Shown here piece by piece: positions 52,301 through 64,000 of a stretch of DNA of 64,000 nt. Position 1 is the first letter of the stretch; every line of letters begins with the position of its first letter. A program made the position numbers and the translations under genes. Origin of the DNA: Lamellibrachia satsuma (Eukaryota > Annelida > Polychaeta > Sabellida > Siboglinidae). The stretch is taken from contig BSQZ01000001.1 of the NCBI GenBank assembly GCA_033239005.1, forward strand, positions 8,068,000-8,131,999. The letters are read 5' to 3'. The notes under the pieces were generated by a model that saw only the letters and a program-made list of their open reading frames with translations, was not told where the DNA came from and did no database searches.

Positions 52301-54362
52301 TGTTTGGTTCTGTTTGGCAGAGATGTTTAATATTTGCCTGCCTCTGATCTGTTAGCCTTACATACATGGTCTTGGAATAACGAGATATTTCAGTCTGTCT
52401 TTTTTTATTGTACCATGTGGTGGGTCCTAGCTTATACTCATTTTTATTCAATTGTTTGTTCTTCGTTATTTTGTTTTCCAACTTTTACCAACTAGGTTAA
52501 GTTTTGTTTTCCTAGTATCCCTTTCATTATTGCTTTCACAAATCTGTAAACTCTTGCAATGTCTTGTCTTTTCTTGAATCACTTCTTTCATCTACATCAT
52601 ATTAAGCACTTACATTTTCTCTGATTAACAGCAGAATATTTTTATATTCATATGTATTAATGATGCGCAATTTGTAGAGCATATGTGTCCTGCAATTTAC
52701 TTAGTATTATGTTGATCAAATAATTGTCTCTGGCAATGCAGTAAACAACTGCTAATCAATCACCAATGCTCATTAACAAGTCACCAATGATTTAGCAGTA
52801 GTGATCTCCGTAATTAGATTTAATATTAATTAAATGATTGTCCTAATTAGTTGTTATTTATTCTTAATTTCCTTGATAGACTAGAAGTAATAAGCCCCAG
52901 GGTTTCCTCCAATAAATAAATTATTATGGAAAAGAATAACTCCCAACAGTTTGTTGTCTTAAAAAAATTAGTATTTTACCCATGTTTTTTTGTCTGATGA
53001 GACCACCGTTACTACTCTTGTTTCCCCCAGCCATATTCTGAGGGGAACATAGGTGAAAGGTACCATGCAAGCAGGGGGCATTATGATTGGCTATTTATTG
53101 TTAAAATCATGGCAAGAGAAATGTACACCTTCCAGCAATTACCTGTTTCCAATCACATCAGTTTCGTCAACATATCTGAGTCTTCAGGACACTACACATG
53201 GTTTGGTGTCCAAGGTACATTGTACACAAAATAAGCATGCTTACATTTATTATGAGAACACACAGATTTTAGTTTATAATCTGCTACCATGATGCAGTTG
53301 TCTATACAGACATTTCGTCATAATAACACTATAAATGTCAGCAATGGTTTGCTGCTTTATAGAACTGTCACAGGGTAAAAGCATTTTATGACAATTGGGG
53401 CTAGATTCTGAGAAACCAATTATTACTGGTGTCTGTCATGCTGTGGGGAAAAAATGAGATGCATTCTGACAAGTTTTTAAACCAAACATATTCTTTTCTT
53501 TTTTTTAATGTTTTCTAATAATAATAGTTTAATATACATCATACTGAATTTGCATTTTTTATTATAATCTCCTTTATACAAAACAAACTAGGGAAGATGA
53601 TAACACGAACAGGCTGGCATATGTATTGCAAGACTAGTTCTGAAAATTCCCATGAGATGTCATTGTTGTTAATGTTAGTTGAAACAAATGCAGTGTTGAG
53701 TGATGAACCTGGTTCAGTATTGCAGGGCTGTCTTGCATTTCTCCTGCCCTGTCAGTCTGTCTCCTTGAATCAGCCTATACAAACTCATTCCACCACTTTC
53801 TAATGCTGGTCATGACTGACACCACCAGTGTGGCCTACAGGGGTGCAACTCCACAAAGGGAAGTGGCAGGTCCTTTGTCTGCTTTGTAATAGGGAAAGGC
53901 AGTGTGGTTGATTGGTGGGTGTATAAGGAGGTAATTACGCCCCTTTTCAATACCTTTTCAATGCAATTAGGCTTGGGAAAGATTGAAGGTCAAAGTGACA
54001 TTATGGGCTGTGGCTTCTGTGCACATGGTGGGATTATAAATGTAGTGATTTTCATAAATGTATGAATATATGTTGTAACAAATCACTTATCATTTATGCT
54101 ATATATAGTTTATTAAATAATCTGATAAAAAAATTCTGGCAAATGTTGCTCTTTATTAAGGCTAAGATATGTTGTTCCACCATATTCACAGTGGTCTTTG
54201 CAGTTATTGGCTGATTCTCAATGTTGTGTTGATATTAGCATGTTGCCGATCTAGCGTTTTCCTGTTTGTTAGCACAATAGCTATAAATAACAGCATATTG
54301 CTTTCTCATTTACAATGCTTAAAATAAATTATTCCCATGAATTTTTTTCATGCACCCTGGAC

Positions 54363-54686
54363 CAGGGTTGAAAAAAAATCATGATTTTTTATATTCAAAT
54401 CAGATTTTTTTTAATCTGGTATACACAATGTCATAAAATATTTGACTATCAGGCTATCTGTTGTCAAATACAGCTACACAAGTGTGCGCACTTTGTGCTT
54501 TTGTATTAAAAAACACAAAACTTTGTTGATCTCGATGCTTGTAAACAATTATTTGTCTTAAATTCATATAAATCAGCAATTAAAAAAACCGGAAGTCCAA
54601 AAAAAACTCGTAAATCAATGATTTTTTACATTTTTTTAGCGATTTAAATCATGATTTAAATCAATGATTTAAATCAAACAACCCTG
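54363..54686. mobile_element. hAT-type element, copy C (inverted, internally deleted, 324 bp)
   Basis: Ends CAGGGTTG and CAACCCTG are flanked by CCCTGGAC (54355-54362) and ACCTGGAC (54687-54694), a 7/8 match. The interior matches the two ends of copy A in reverse complement (gcgcactttgtgctt, gatctcgatgcttg) and lacks the middle. Confidence 0.85.
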
Positions 54687-55626
54687 ACCTGGACTGTTGG
54701 ACTGTGGAAATTACCACGTGCTGGTCATGATTCTGTCATCTATTGTATTTTTAAAGCACAATTTACTATAGTCATTTGACCAAATTACCACATTACCAAA
54801 ACCTTCATTTGTGTAGTGGATGAAGCTCCCCGGAAAGGAACTGTTTACACATATTGCATGCTAATATGGTCCTGCTCAGAAACATCAAAGAATTCTAAGT
54901 AGCGGTTCCTACTGTAAATGTATCCTATTTGTAAATAACAGATCAAATGATATTCTATCAAAAGCAACTGTATCAATCTCTTGAAATTACATAAAACAGA
55001 ACCATGTATGCAGTGACTTATGGGATGGCCTAATGGTCCATCCGTGTGTAGCCATAACTTCGCCGCCTCAACAGCATCGCTCGCATGCAAATAAAGCAAC
55101 ACCCCCGATACACAGACGGCTTGAGGATTGCAGAACATCACTGATTGTGAAAGGCAAATGGACTGTTTCCATTCCACTGGATGATTGCTGCGTGTGGCCG
55201 TGCGGCGAATGCAACGATGACTTTATTGATCCGAGTCGTCGCCAGTTTCCATGTGACTGCATGGGATATGACAGGGTGAGCAGTTTGCATGTTGCTCATC
55301 TCATCATGAGAGGAAGGAAGGAAATTTAATAAAGGCACGCACCATTCTAATTATGCTCAATCGAAGCATCTGGGGCCAACCGGAGCTTGGCCATTTGGGT
55401 GTGCCCCACGTAAACATTGCCGATTGTAGTGGACAGAGCCATCGAAAATATTTCCTCAATGCAGATAAATTGTTGGTTTAGCGATGTTGACAGCTGGCAG
55501 TGTAGATATCTAAACATGCCTGCTAACTGCTGCTCAAGTGATTGCTAGGCCACTCATCTCACAATCTACATACCAAATAGTAGGTTTAGCCGATGTTACC
55601 CACTCACTGTGGCTAGCTTGGGTTCT

Positions 55627-55672
55627 CTCATTCTCTCTCTTGCTCTCGCTCTCTCTCTCTCTCTCTCTCTCG
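55627..55672. repeat. CT-rich microsatellite
   Basis: tctctctc tract inside a longer pyrimidine-rich region to about 55850. Confidence 0.9.
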
Positions 55673-57018
55673 CTTTTCCTTTCCATCTCCTTGTCCTGTC
55701 CCTTTCCCTCCATCTGAATGCTTTGTGCCACTTTCTTTTCTTATGTCTCGTGTCACTCTGTCTCTACATATCATGCTCTCTTGCTTTTCCTTTCCATCCA
55801 TCTCACTAGCTCCCTCTCTCATTCGCTCCCTCTCCTTCGTTCGTTGTCTGATCAACAAGTATATTCCATTAATTGTAGTTTGGGTTTTAACTGATTACAT
55901 CTTCACATTAGGTCACCTATGTCGTTCAGAGCAAAATTATTGAAACTGCAGTTTATGGACATTAAAACGTTTGATGTAGATTCACAAGAAAGTGTATTCG
56001 GACAAGTCCATCGATTCTGTTTTTGTCGCGGTAATGGTTTATCAATATCTGACAATGTTTGATTGTGAATTCACTTCACAATTCTCCTGTCAGATCCGTA
56101 AAATTACTTATTTCAGTAGCACTTTGCATCCGTGGCACGAGTAGCATGCCAACGGTAGCTTTGTAGGAATTTAGAGAAATTGCTGCCAAACACCAACTGT
56201 AGTGATTCACTGCTATTGCAGTTGGCTTACAGGATTTCTCTCATTGCATTGGCTCTGTAGACAGTGGGCGATGCATTTTTAATGACAATTCTGCAGTGGC
56301 AGACACAGTAAGTGTCGTGAGAACCCGCATGGACACTGTGGCGCCATCAGTTTGAATGAATCATCACATCGACAATGCACTAGAAAATATCACCTGCTTT
56401 TTCGCAAGTGAGATTTCTTTATAACAGAGTTTGCCCCTTCAGGTAGCAAAATTTCAAATCTTCTTTTGCAAGGAAAAACTAATTTTGTCTCTTCCATTAA
56501 TTAAATTATTTGTATCCATTTCTAGGAATTTGTCTCTTGAATGCAGCAATGTTTATGTTGTATCTCAAATCAGTTTTATAGAAAAAATTAGCAATGTAAA
56601 TTTTCAAAATGGCAAATCAAATTTGACATAAACAAGTCAAAAATAACCATCTTCATCACGTTGCACCTGCAAACATGCTTTTTGTGATTTGTTTTCTGAC
56701 TAAAGACTGCTAACCTAGTTAGTAGAATTTATTGAGGCAATGTGGGGTTAGACCAGCAATGGCTCAATTAACTTGCAAATACTCTTTTATGTGGTCTGTC
56801 TTGTTAAAGTTATATCTGGATACTGCCACATTTCCAGGCCAGTTCATCACCGGTTAGGGCCGGGTGGTACTGGTGTCAAAGATCACCTTTTGTTAATCTT
56901 CTGAATTATTGATGACTGAGCCAAGTTGATTATGGTATCTGACCAATTGATTTGCAGGCATGTTGTGTAAGCTAGTGAGAACTTGGTAGACAGGCGCCAT
57001 TAACCTACTGCAAATAAT

Positions 57019-57217
57019 TAAATGTGCTTAATCAACTCAATTTTTTTGCTAGTCTTCAAGTTAATTTTGCAAGAAACCAAACCTGCCTAGTATCCACTGC
57101 AACATGCTAACATGTTTTTGCAGCTTTTGTATGTAGCTCTTGTGAATTCATCAGACAAACTATTACATTAGTTAATGCTTGTTCAAGCTTTTTTTTGGCT
57201 TGTCCAAACATTAACTG
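57019..57217. repeat. Dispersed repeat R2, copy 2
   Basis: Direct counterpart of 30066-30245, with small indels. Confidence 0.8.
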
Positions 57218-57600
57218 TCCAAGCTTTTCACCCTTGGTGAAATTTCGTAACTGTCATGTGATTGACGAGAGGATGGAAGTCACGCCACGCCCGTGATCAG
57301 CATTGCCCACACAGTGTTTACCATTTTGGATATCCACTATTTTGATCCTTACCAGATCTAACGAATAAAGTAAATTCTTTCGATGAGTTGAAAAAAAATT
57401 GGCATTTAAAAAAAATCTACTGCGGATGTTACATAAACTATTCACACACTACATATTTGGACACCATTGAACCAGATTTGTGATAGGTTAAATCAGTTGA
57501 GGAAGCAGTTTTAACATTTTGTTGATCTGAGAAATGGGTGATGTGCATTCATAACTATGAAGGGTAATGTTTGTGTCCTTGTTTACATTTTGCTTGCCAA

Positions 57601-57800
57601 AGGTTGTTGGAGCATCCAGGGATTCATGTTATCTATTCACACTACTCACAAGGTTGTTGGAGCACCCAGGGATTCATATTATCTACTCACACTACTCACA
57701 AGGTTGTTGGAGCACCCAGGGATTCATATTATATACTCACACTACTCACAAGGTTGTTGGAGCACCCAGGGATTCATATTATCTGCTCACACTACTCACA
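57601..57800. repeat. Minisatellite, exact 50-bp unit, four copies
   Basis: aggttgttggagcacccagg begins at 57601, 57651, 57701 and 57751. Few substitutions among copies indicate recent expansion. Overlapping open frames are repeat products. Confidence 0.97.
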
Positions 57801-60800
57801 GATGGATACAACTTAAGTCTGCATGTCACTAGTTAATGCCACTCAAATAATTAAGACACTTCAAATACTGTGTCAATGGTTGTGTCAGTCAGAGATGGTT
57901 TTAGCCATTTAGATACTCTGTGTATGTCACTAATGACTAGTGCCACTTAAATATGGTAACCACAGAGCTACATCATTAACCACATATCTACATCATTAAT
58001 CATGTTCTATGTACCGAGTTGTGTGTTCTATTTATGTATGTGCAAGTAACCAGTACTGCTCAGAGATGGATGTAACAAGTTAGATAGATACTATATATGT
58101 ACAGCAAGGGAAATATAACATCATCCACTGTGAAACTGCCCTCATTCCCGTAGCCTGCCTGTGTCACTAATAATAGTGCCTGTGACCATGTAATTAAGGG
58201 GTCAAGTAATTAATCCAATGGCTCTTCATGTGGTCTCTGTATGAGGGCTATTGATTCTAGACTCACTGATGTTAATCTGCCCAGTCAGACTACTGCATTC
58301 CTGTCCCTGGTGGCCACTGTCCAGGCTACTGTAGCCATTGTTTGGTCAGGGCATCTCAGGGAATGTCCCATGGGTGGTTGACTTGAAGGTCCATACTTCA
58401 GCACAAACATTTTAGAGTTTATGTAAGGACAGGTCCGGCTTTTAAAAATTGTCTATTATATTAACATTATCAGCATTTGGTTACTGTTTTAGACAATTCC
58501 ATTCCACACATGTACATTATTAATGAGTAGAACCATTAGGTATAGGAACCTGTGGGCACCCAGTCGACCGCATCAGTCACTGGGAAAAACATCTAAAGTC
58601 AAGAAACAAAAACCACATATTAATTGTTGAAATTATGAGTAATTGAAGTACACAGTGACACAAGTTCCAAAAACTCTTGTTTTATAATTACACAACGCTA
58701 AGATGTACTGAATGAATCATATTATATTTAAACCATTATAGGTTTGGACTATGCCAAAACAAAGTCTGAGCTTTAAACAAACTACATTTTAGTGTTTTCA
58801 TAAGAAGACTTGAGTTTTTACCAGCTGATAAAATAATCCACTTATCTTGTTATCTCCATGTGGTTTTTTACCAGTTGATAACAATAATTACTTATCTCTG
58901 TGTCGGACCATCAAGTAACACACTTCTGACAGTTGCTGGTTGTAGATAAGGTAATTAAAAAACCAGCAGCTTTTTGTCAGGATGATTACGATTGGCACAG
59001 AGTAGGCGTGCCCCTGCATTCTGGGCCCATTGTTAGGTCATGTGTGATAACGTCGAGGAATCCAAGGTAAATAACACAGCAGTTTAAAACTGGGAATGTA
59101 GAAAGAAATCGGCCAGATTATAGCAATACAAGATCCAACAGCTAGGCAGTTCATTGATAAATGACTGACTTTTCAGTGATGCTTGCTGTGTTTTAAGCTT
59201 TTGCTCATAAAAACAAAACAGATAAATGAGGCAGTGACCTTTCAAGCGCTGCCTTGGCCCGTTTTCTTACTCTTTGTGGTAACCTGGTATTGATCTGTGC
59301 AAGATGACAGAAATAAGGCTCCTCTAGTGAATCACATCGGGGATAGACTTTGTCCGGCTGCATGTGGCAGGTTTAAAGGAATGTACAACGATTTCTTCTT
59401 CACATGAGAGGCTAATAGAGCCATTCCTTCAAATTTGAAGATGATATGCTTGCACATGAATAGTCAAACTCAAAGAGCTAGGTGTACCTCAGATAGCAAA
59501 ACTAGTAGGCTAGTAGGAAAAAAATTATAGAAATAAAAAATTATGTTTACATGTGATTATTTTTTTCCTTTAAGTACATGATTTGGCGATGAAATAAAAT
59601 ATGCCAGTTTTATTACATAATATGTAGAAACCCCTGACAGCTATAAAAGGCCGACCAATAAATGTATATGAAGGTGAAATATAAATAAATCTTCACATAA
59701 ATGAAGGTGAAATATAAATAAATCATCACATTTATATTAAGGTGAAATATAACATTTTTCACCACATGATGTATGGGTTTATTAAATTGCTATTTTATGC
59801 TATTTGTCCTGGTAAATATTTGACAGCAATAAAGATTACAGCATGATTCATAACATTGTTAATTTTGTTTAGATGTATGTTGAGAATGAACATTTCAGAC
59901 AATTTGGGCATTTTAATTATATGAAACCCCAACTAGCTGCATATCAGTAATCAATGGAAATCTTTGTACATTCCCTTAAAGATTGTAAGAGGTCGAAGAA
60001 CACGAAACATGATTCCAGACAATGTGGATAATTATCAACTAAATGTGCCAGGACCAGGACAGATTCCAGACATCCCACAACTTAAGCGTTAATGGCCTCA
60101 TTTGTGATAGTGGACCCAAGATTAGTGTGCAGTTGTAAACATAGCCAGGCCAACATATCTACTGATATACTTCAATTGATATGTACCTTTGTACTGGGGG
60201 CAGAGGGAGGTAAGGGACAGTACGTGCAAGATAATAATATATTCTGGTTTCACAGTGAATGTGATACATAATATACGCCTACATGTGTATGTGTTGCCAC
60301 AATTAATTTATTAAGCCATTTTGAATCTTTAAAAAAATATTTAACCGGTACCTTGGCGTGCTTATTTTAATTTAGTGAAAAACATTTTTTTGGCAAATTA
60401 AACCGTTCTGTGGCTTTCTTATCGAATTGTGTGTGGGCTTGTGTCTATCATTAATAATTTAGACGTTTCACTTACACACCTGTCACTTTGGACATCTGTC
60501 ACTGGCACAAATGGCCACCTGTGTGTGACTTGTTTGCTATGCACAACAAATTAATTGTTATTAAGTGATAAATTCAATTGCCCTGGGCTGTTCCACAGCA
60601 GCACAGGTCACACACAGCCATAACGTCCCTTGTGAATCTCATTGTCTAGTGCTGACATCTGGTGTACTCTGCTGAAATTTGGTTCTTTAGTACGTGGGTA
60701 CAAATGAGTTATAATGTAGTTTTATTCTAAGTCCTTCCTCTACTAATTTATGCATATATTATAAGGTTAGATTTAAGAAAAATGTTTCCTGAGATAAATG

Positions 60801-62254
60801 TTAAATATGATTATTGTAAAAAAAAGGGTTTTTTTTTGACGAAAATTTCATAGGAGTTTATAACATTAAAACTACAAATCGCATTCTACCCAGTAAGCAT
60901 ACATGCCCTTTTTTAATCAGCAATATCCATAATTATTGTAATTTGACTAGTGTGCAACAACTGAAAAGTGTGATAAACAGATGGCACCACTTTTCCGTTG
61001 TTCTGCACCAGTCATCAAATGACACTGCTAATGTTAACCTGATGCACCCTGAACACCGAAATTTCGGTCTTGTCTTGTATTGTTACTGGCCAACACTCCT
61101 ATGGAGTCAAACAGTCAGGGTTGTGTGTGAATGCTCGGTGTTGGGATGTAGTGTTCATATTGATCACTATGTGGCGCCACGCTCGTTTGCTTTGGTTATG
61201 CTGTTGGTGCCCGGATGAAAACAACACGTGCGGACGTTTTGAGCCGTTTCTCGAATCGATCCGTCAGTTATTAGTATTTTTGCGAATTTTTTTAAAGTGA
61301 CCGATATTTTGTCAATGTTTTACGATTCATGGTTATGAAGACTATGAGCGGGCATTGCATCTGTTGGGTTTTACATCCGATAATTCGGATGTAAATGGCA
61401 TTAGTAGCGGCCAAGACAACAACATCGATGTGTTAATGATGTGTTTTTATTGTATTCATTGTCTTTTGACGTAACATTTGACTCACATTTGCAGAATTAC
61501 TGCATTTATATTCCTTGAATTTTTCTTTTCTTTTCCATCAGTTATTATACTACAATACATGGTGTGCTCTGATATATATGTCAATAGATTATATGTACCT
61601 ATGAAACATTCATTATTATGCATTTTGTGAACAGTTTTGTGTGCTTTATATGTATATATGCGATCAACCAAAATCATAGTACTTGCAATTGTATTGTAAT
61701 ATTTCACAGGTAAATGCAGATATTATTATAATTTCTCTTGCTGCTCATAGAGGACATGTAGGCCTACCTTGCAGTACCAAACTTGCCTCATTTTGTGCTT
61801 TATTGTGTCCATGAGTGACGAAATAAAACTAGATTTCGTATTTAATTTTTCACTTTGCGATTGTTTACATATGCTAATTATATGTTAATTAGCCACAGTT
61901 AATCATAACATTGATAGTGTTATTACCATTGGTAAGATAAATATTCTGTAATTCAGAATATGTATATATTGTAAGGGTTTTGATGAAGACTTTACGTCTT
62001 ACAGTGCATTTCATAATCCCATGGGTTGAAACAAAATCAACTCCCCCAGAAATTCAGGGCTTATCAGGTTAAACAGTTACCTTATTCTATAGAGAAACAA
62101 ATTTTGTTATGCTGATAAGAACAGATTCCTTGACATTTTCCCTGGCCCAAGTGTACTGCATGCTTAGTAGGTCGAATACAGTAATGTGAAATGTTTTAAG
62201 TGAAATGTTGTTCAAAAAAAGAAAAAGCATTAAGCATAATTAAAACCTTACAGT

Positions 62255-62330
62255 TATTGTATGCAATGGCCATTACAAGTGTACCATTCTTGTATGCAAT
62301 GGCCATTACAAGTGTACCATTCTTGTATGG
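62255..62330. repeat. 36-bp tandem duplication
   Basis: ttgtatgcaatggccattac plus aagtgtaccattc occurs twice. Confidence 0.92.
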
Positions 62331-62413
62331 TGAGCACATTACTGGCTCATGTAGTATGAATTCTTGTTTGTTTTTTAACTCCCTGCTCAAATCATCATGC
62401 ACAGTCGATTTAA

Positions 62414-63440
62414 GGTAGCTGGGGTGGCTAACGTCAGTTGATTTTTTTCCTCAGCATGCTAGGAAATATTGAACTGAACGTGGACACCACAAATAATCGC
62501 CTGTCACTAACGTCGTATTTCGCCAATCCATACTGGTTTAACGATGTTTCCATTGTAAAGACCACGTGTGCACCGATCTTCGAACCAGCTTAATTCGTGC
62601 GTCATGAGCATGGAACATATGTCTGGTTGATGTGATTCCAGTACACATCAGTATTATATCTACCTAACTAAATCATGTCCTTAAACCAGCACATATAAGC
62701 GCTAACATAGTTTATTGTGCCTTTGAACCTCTAAAAACGGAAACGGCCTGTGACACCGACCTAATGACTGTCCTGGATAACGGGCCAATCAGAATGATCG
62801 TAAACCAGCCCTGCCATGTGTTTGTCAGATGGCTGGTGTAACCTGATATCGCAAACACAACACGTTATAAATACAGATTCAAGGGCCATTGTGATGGCAA
62901 ATTAAGGGGACTTCAATATTAGCAATGGCCACTATGTTTTGTAAACAATACGTAAAACGCCAGTGAAAAACGTCAAATTTCAAGCATGATACGTTTTTTA
63001 ATTGACATTTCTATTTTCACTAACAACCAAGAAATTTGCTTAATTTACTCCTTTTTTTTAACTACAGTAAAAAATACACTGCCACTTTAAGCTGTCATTC
63101 AGCTTTTGCTTAATTCATTCACAGTGGTGGCAGACGTAGTTTGTTTATGTTAACCAAAATCTTCCTTTAGGTTATCAGTGACACTGTTATACTTATATGT
63201 ATGTCATTTATTTCTTTGGGGATTTTCTCAAAACGATATAATTTGGCATGTTGTGGCTATTTTTCACATTTACAAAATCTTGTAACATAACCAAATAAAT
63301 AAAAAACTAAAAGTTTTATTAATCTGGAATATTATAGAGCATTTTAACTACAATCTGTGAAGAAACGGTTAGTTTATCTTAAAAACTTCTAATAAAATTA
63401 CTCAATTCAAGTCAAGCATATATTAGCCACCCTAGCTACC
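62414..63440. mobile_element. Kolobok-like TTAA element (1027 bp)
   Basis: TTAA at 62410-62413 and 63441-63444. The left TIR GGTAGCTGGGGTGGCTAA is matched by the right-end complement GGTAGCTAGGGTGGCTAA. TTAA targets with purine-starting ends fit Kolobok better than piggyBac, but the assignment is by ends only. No transposase frame was seen. It ends 219 bp before the gene 2 Ig exon. Confidence 0.7.
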
Positions 63441-63659
63441 TTAAAAGATTGCATACTTTTGTTAAAATCATCGAAAGATTTTTTACTTTGCCTGTTACAG
63501 TATTAGATCGGGTAATTTACGAATGTGTGAATAGCCTTTTGTCATTGTATATAGAGCCAGACTCCTTTTGCCAATTTTTTTTCCAGATTTAGTCAGAAAT
63601 AATTTCAGTTGTAAGATGACTGTTGAAATTCAATAAAAAAATGTTCATTTGTGTTGCAG

Positions 63660-63825
63660 TGACTGCGGACATCAACATCAGCCCCACTGGTGAAGAGCAG
63701 ACCAAGCCTCTCAAGAAGTCTATGCTGTTGACCTGTTCAGCCGATGGCCTGGACAGTCCAGATATTGACCCGCATCTCAAGTGGTTTGATGAGGATGGAC
63801 AGGAGATCACTGACCGATCCGGCAG
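63660..63825 (+). CDS. Gene 2 exon: first half of Ig domain 1 (NCAM/Fasciclin II/apCAM-like)
   Basis: 166-nt exon, acceptor gtgttgcag, donor gtaagg at 63826, phase 1 in, phase 2 out. It begins VTADINISPTGEEQTKP, like the start of the mature protein in this family. The B-strand Cys is in SMLLTCSADG, and the C-strand Trp is present in HLKWFDEDG. This is the amino-terminal Ig domain of NCAM/Fasciclin II relatives. The rest of the domain and the gene continue beyond the right edge; nothing further was recognised in 63826-64000. Same strand and family as gene 1, so the two are probably tandem paralogues. Confidence 0.87.
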
Positions 63826-64000
63826 GTAAGGAGGACAAGAACGATGTCATTGATGTACTAGCTGTGAGCACTCTAGTTTAGAACATGTCCTAGAGATACC
63901 ATGTTCGTAGACATGGTTCTATCTTTTTTGGGTGGTACGCGTTTCAGAACTGATCTTGCTTGGCTATGTGAAATTGGCGAGATGAATAAATTGGCTTAGG

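Noticed and set aside
57557..57836. Overlapping frames of about 90 residues
   Set aside because: All derive from the 50-bp minisatellite, which stays open in three frames.

Overview
This is animal nuclear DNA. It is AT-rich and dominated by introns, with GT-AG spliced exons, long TA and tetranucleotide microsatellites, a tRNA-derived SINE, a decayed LINE and several short DNA transposons flanked by target-site duplications. The protein-coding exons encode immunoglobulin (Ig) and fibronectin type III (FN3) domains of the NCAM/Fasciclin II/apCAM class of cell-adhesion molecules. The family resemblance and repeat character suggest a bilaterian invertebrate, probably lophotrochozoan (mollusc-like). 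That placement is inference; no species-diagnostic sequence was recognised.

Two genes lie head-to-tail on the + strand. Gene 1 (3' part only, 2181-13417) has eight exons whose splice phases join into one open frame of 382 codons plus a stop. It encodes the end of one FN3 domain, a complete FN3 domain, two Ig domains and a short hydrophobic C-terminus that looks like a GPI-anchor signal. A candidate 27-nt in-frame microexon (7438-7464) lies between FN3 and Ig. Two of its splice sites sit in minisatellites built from copies of the splice site itself: the acceptor array at 4954-5328 and the donor array at 11655-12115.

The intergenic stretch 13418-22540 holds a LINE remnant, a 977-bp hAT-type element with a perfect 8-bp duplication (15920-16896), long TA microsatellites, a duplicated about 140-bp repeat and a short GC-rich inverted-repeat element. 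Gene 2 starts with a signal-peptide exon (22541-22595) just after a CpG-rich presumed promoter. Its next recognisable exon, the first half of an Ig domain, is at 63660-63825, so intron 1 is about 41 kb.

That intron contains two more copies of the hAT family, a piggyBac-like MITE, a TTAA-flanked Kolobok-like element ending 219 bp before the Ig exon, a fold-back repeat, several minisatellites, a 556-bp AGT/GGT array, and dispersed repeats. I found no independent, convincing protein-coding gene inside it. On the minus strand inside gene 1 (7861-9124) is a broken copy of a transposon-associated protein family of unknown function.

The two adhesion genes probably arose by tandem duplication. Both would act at the cell surface in homophilic or heterophilic adhesion, as known for this family.
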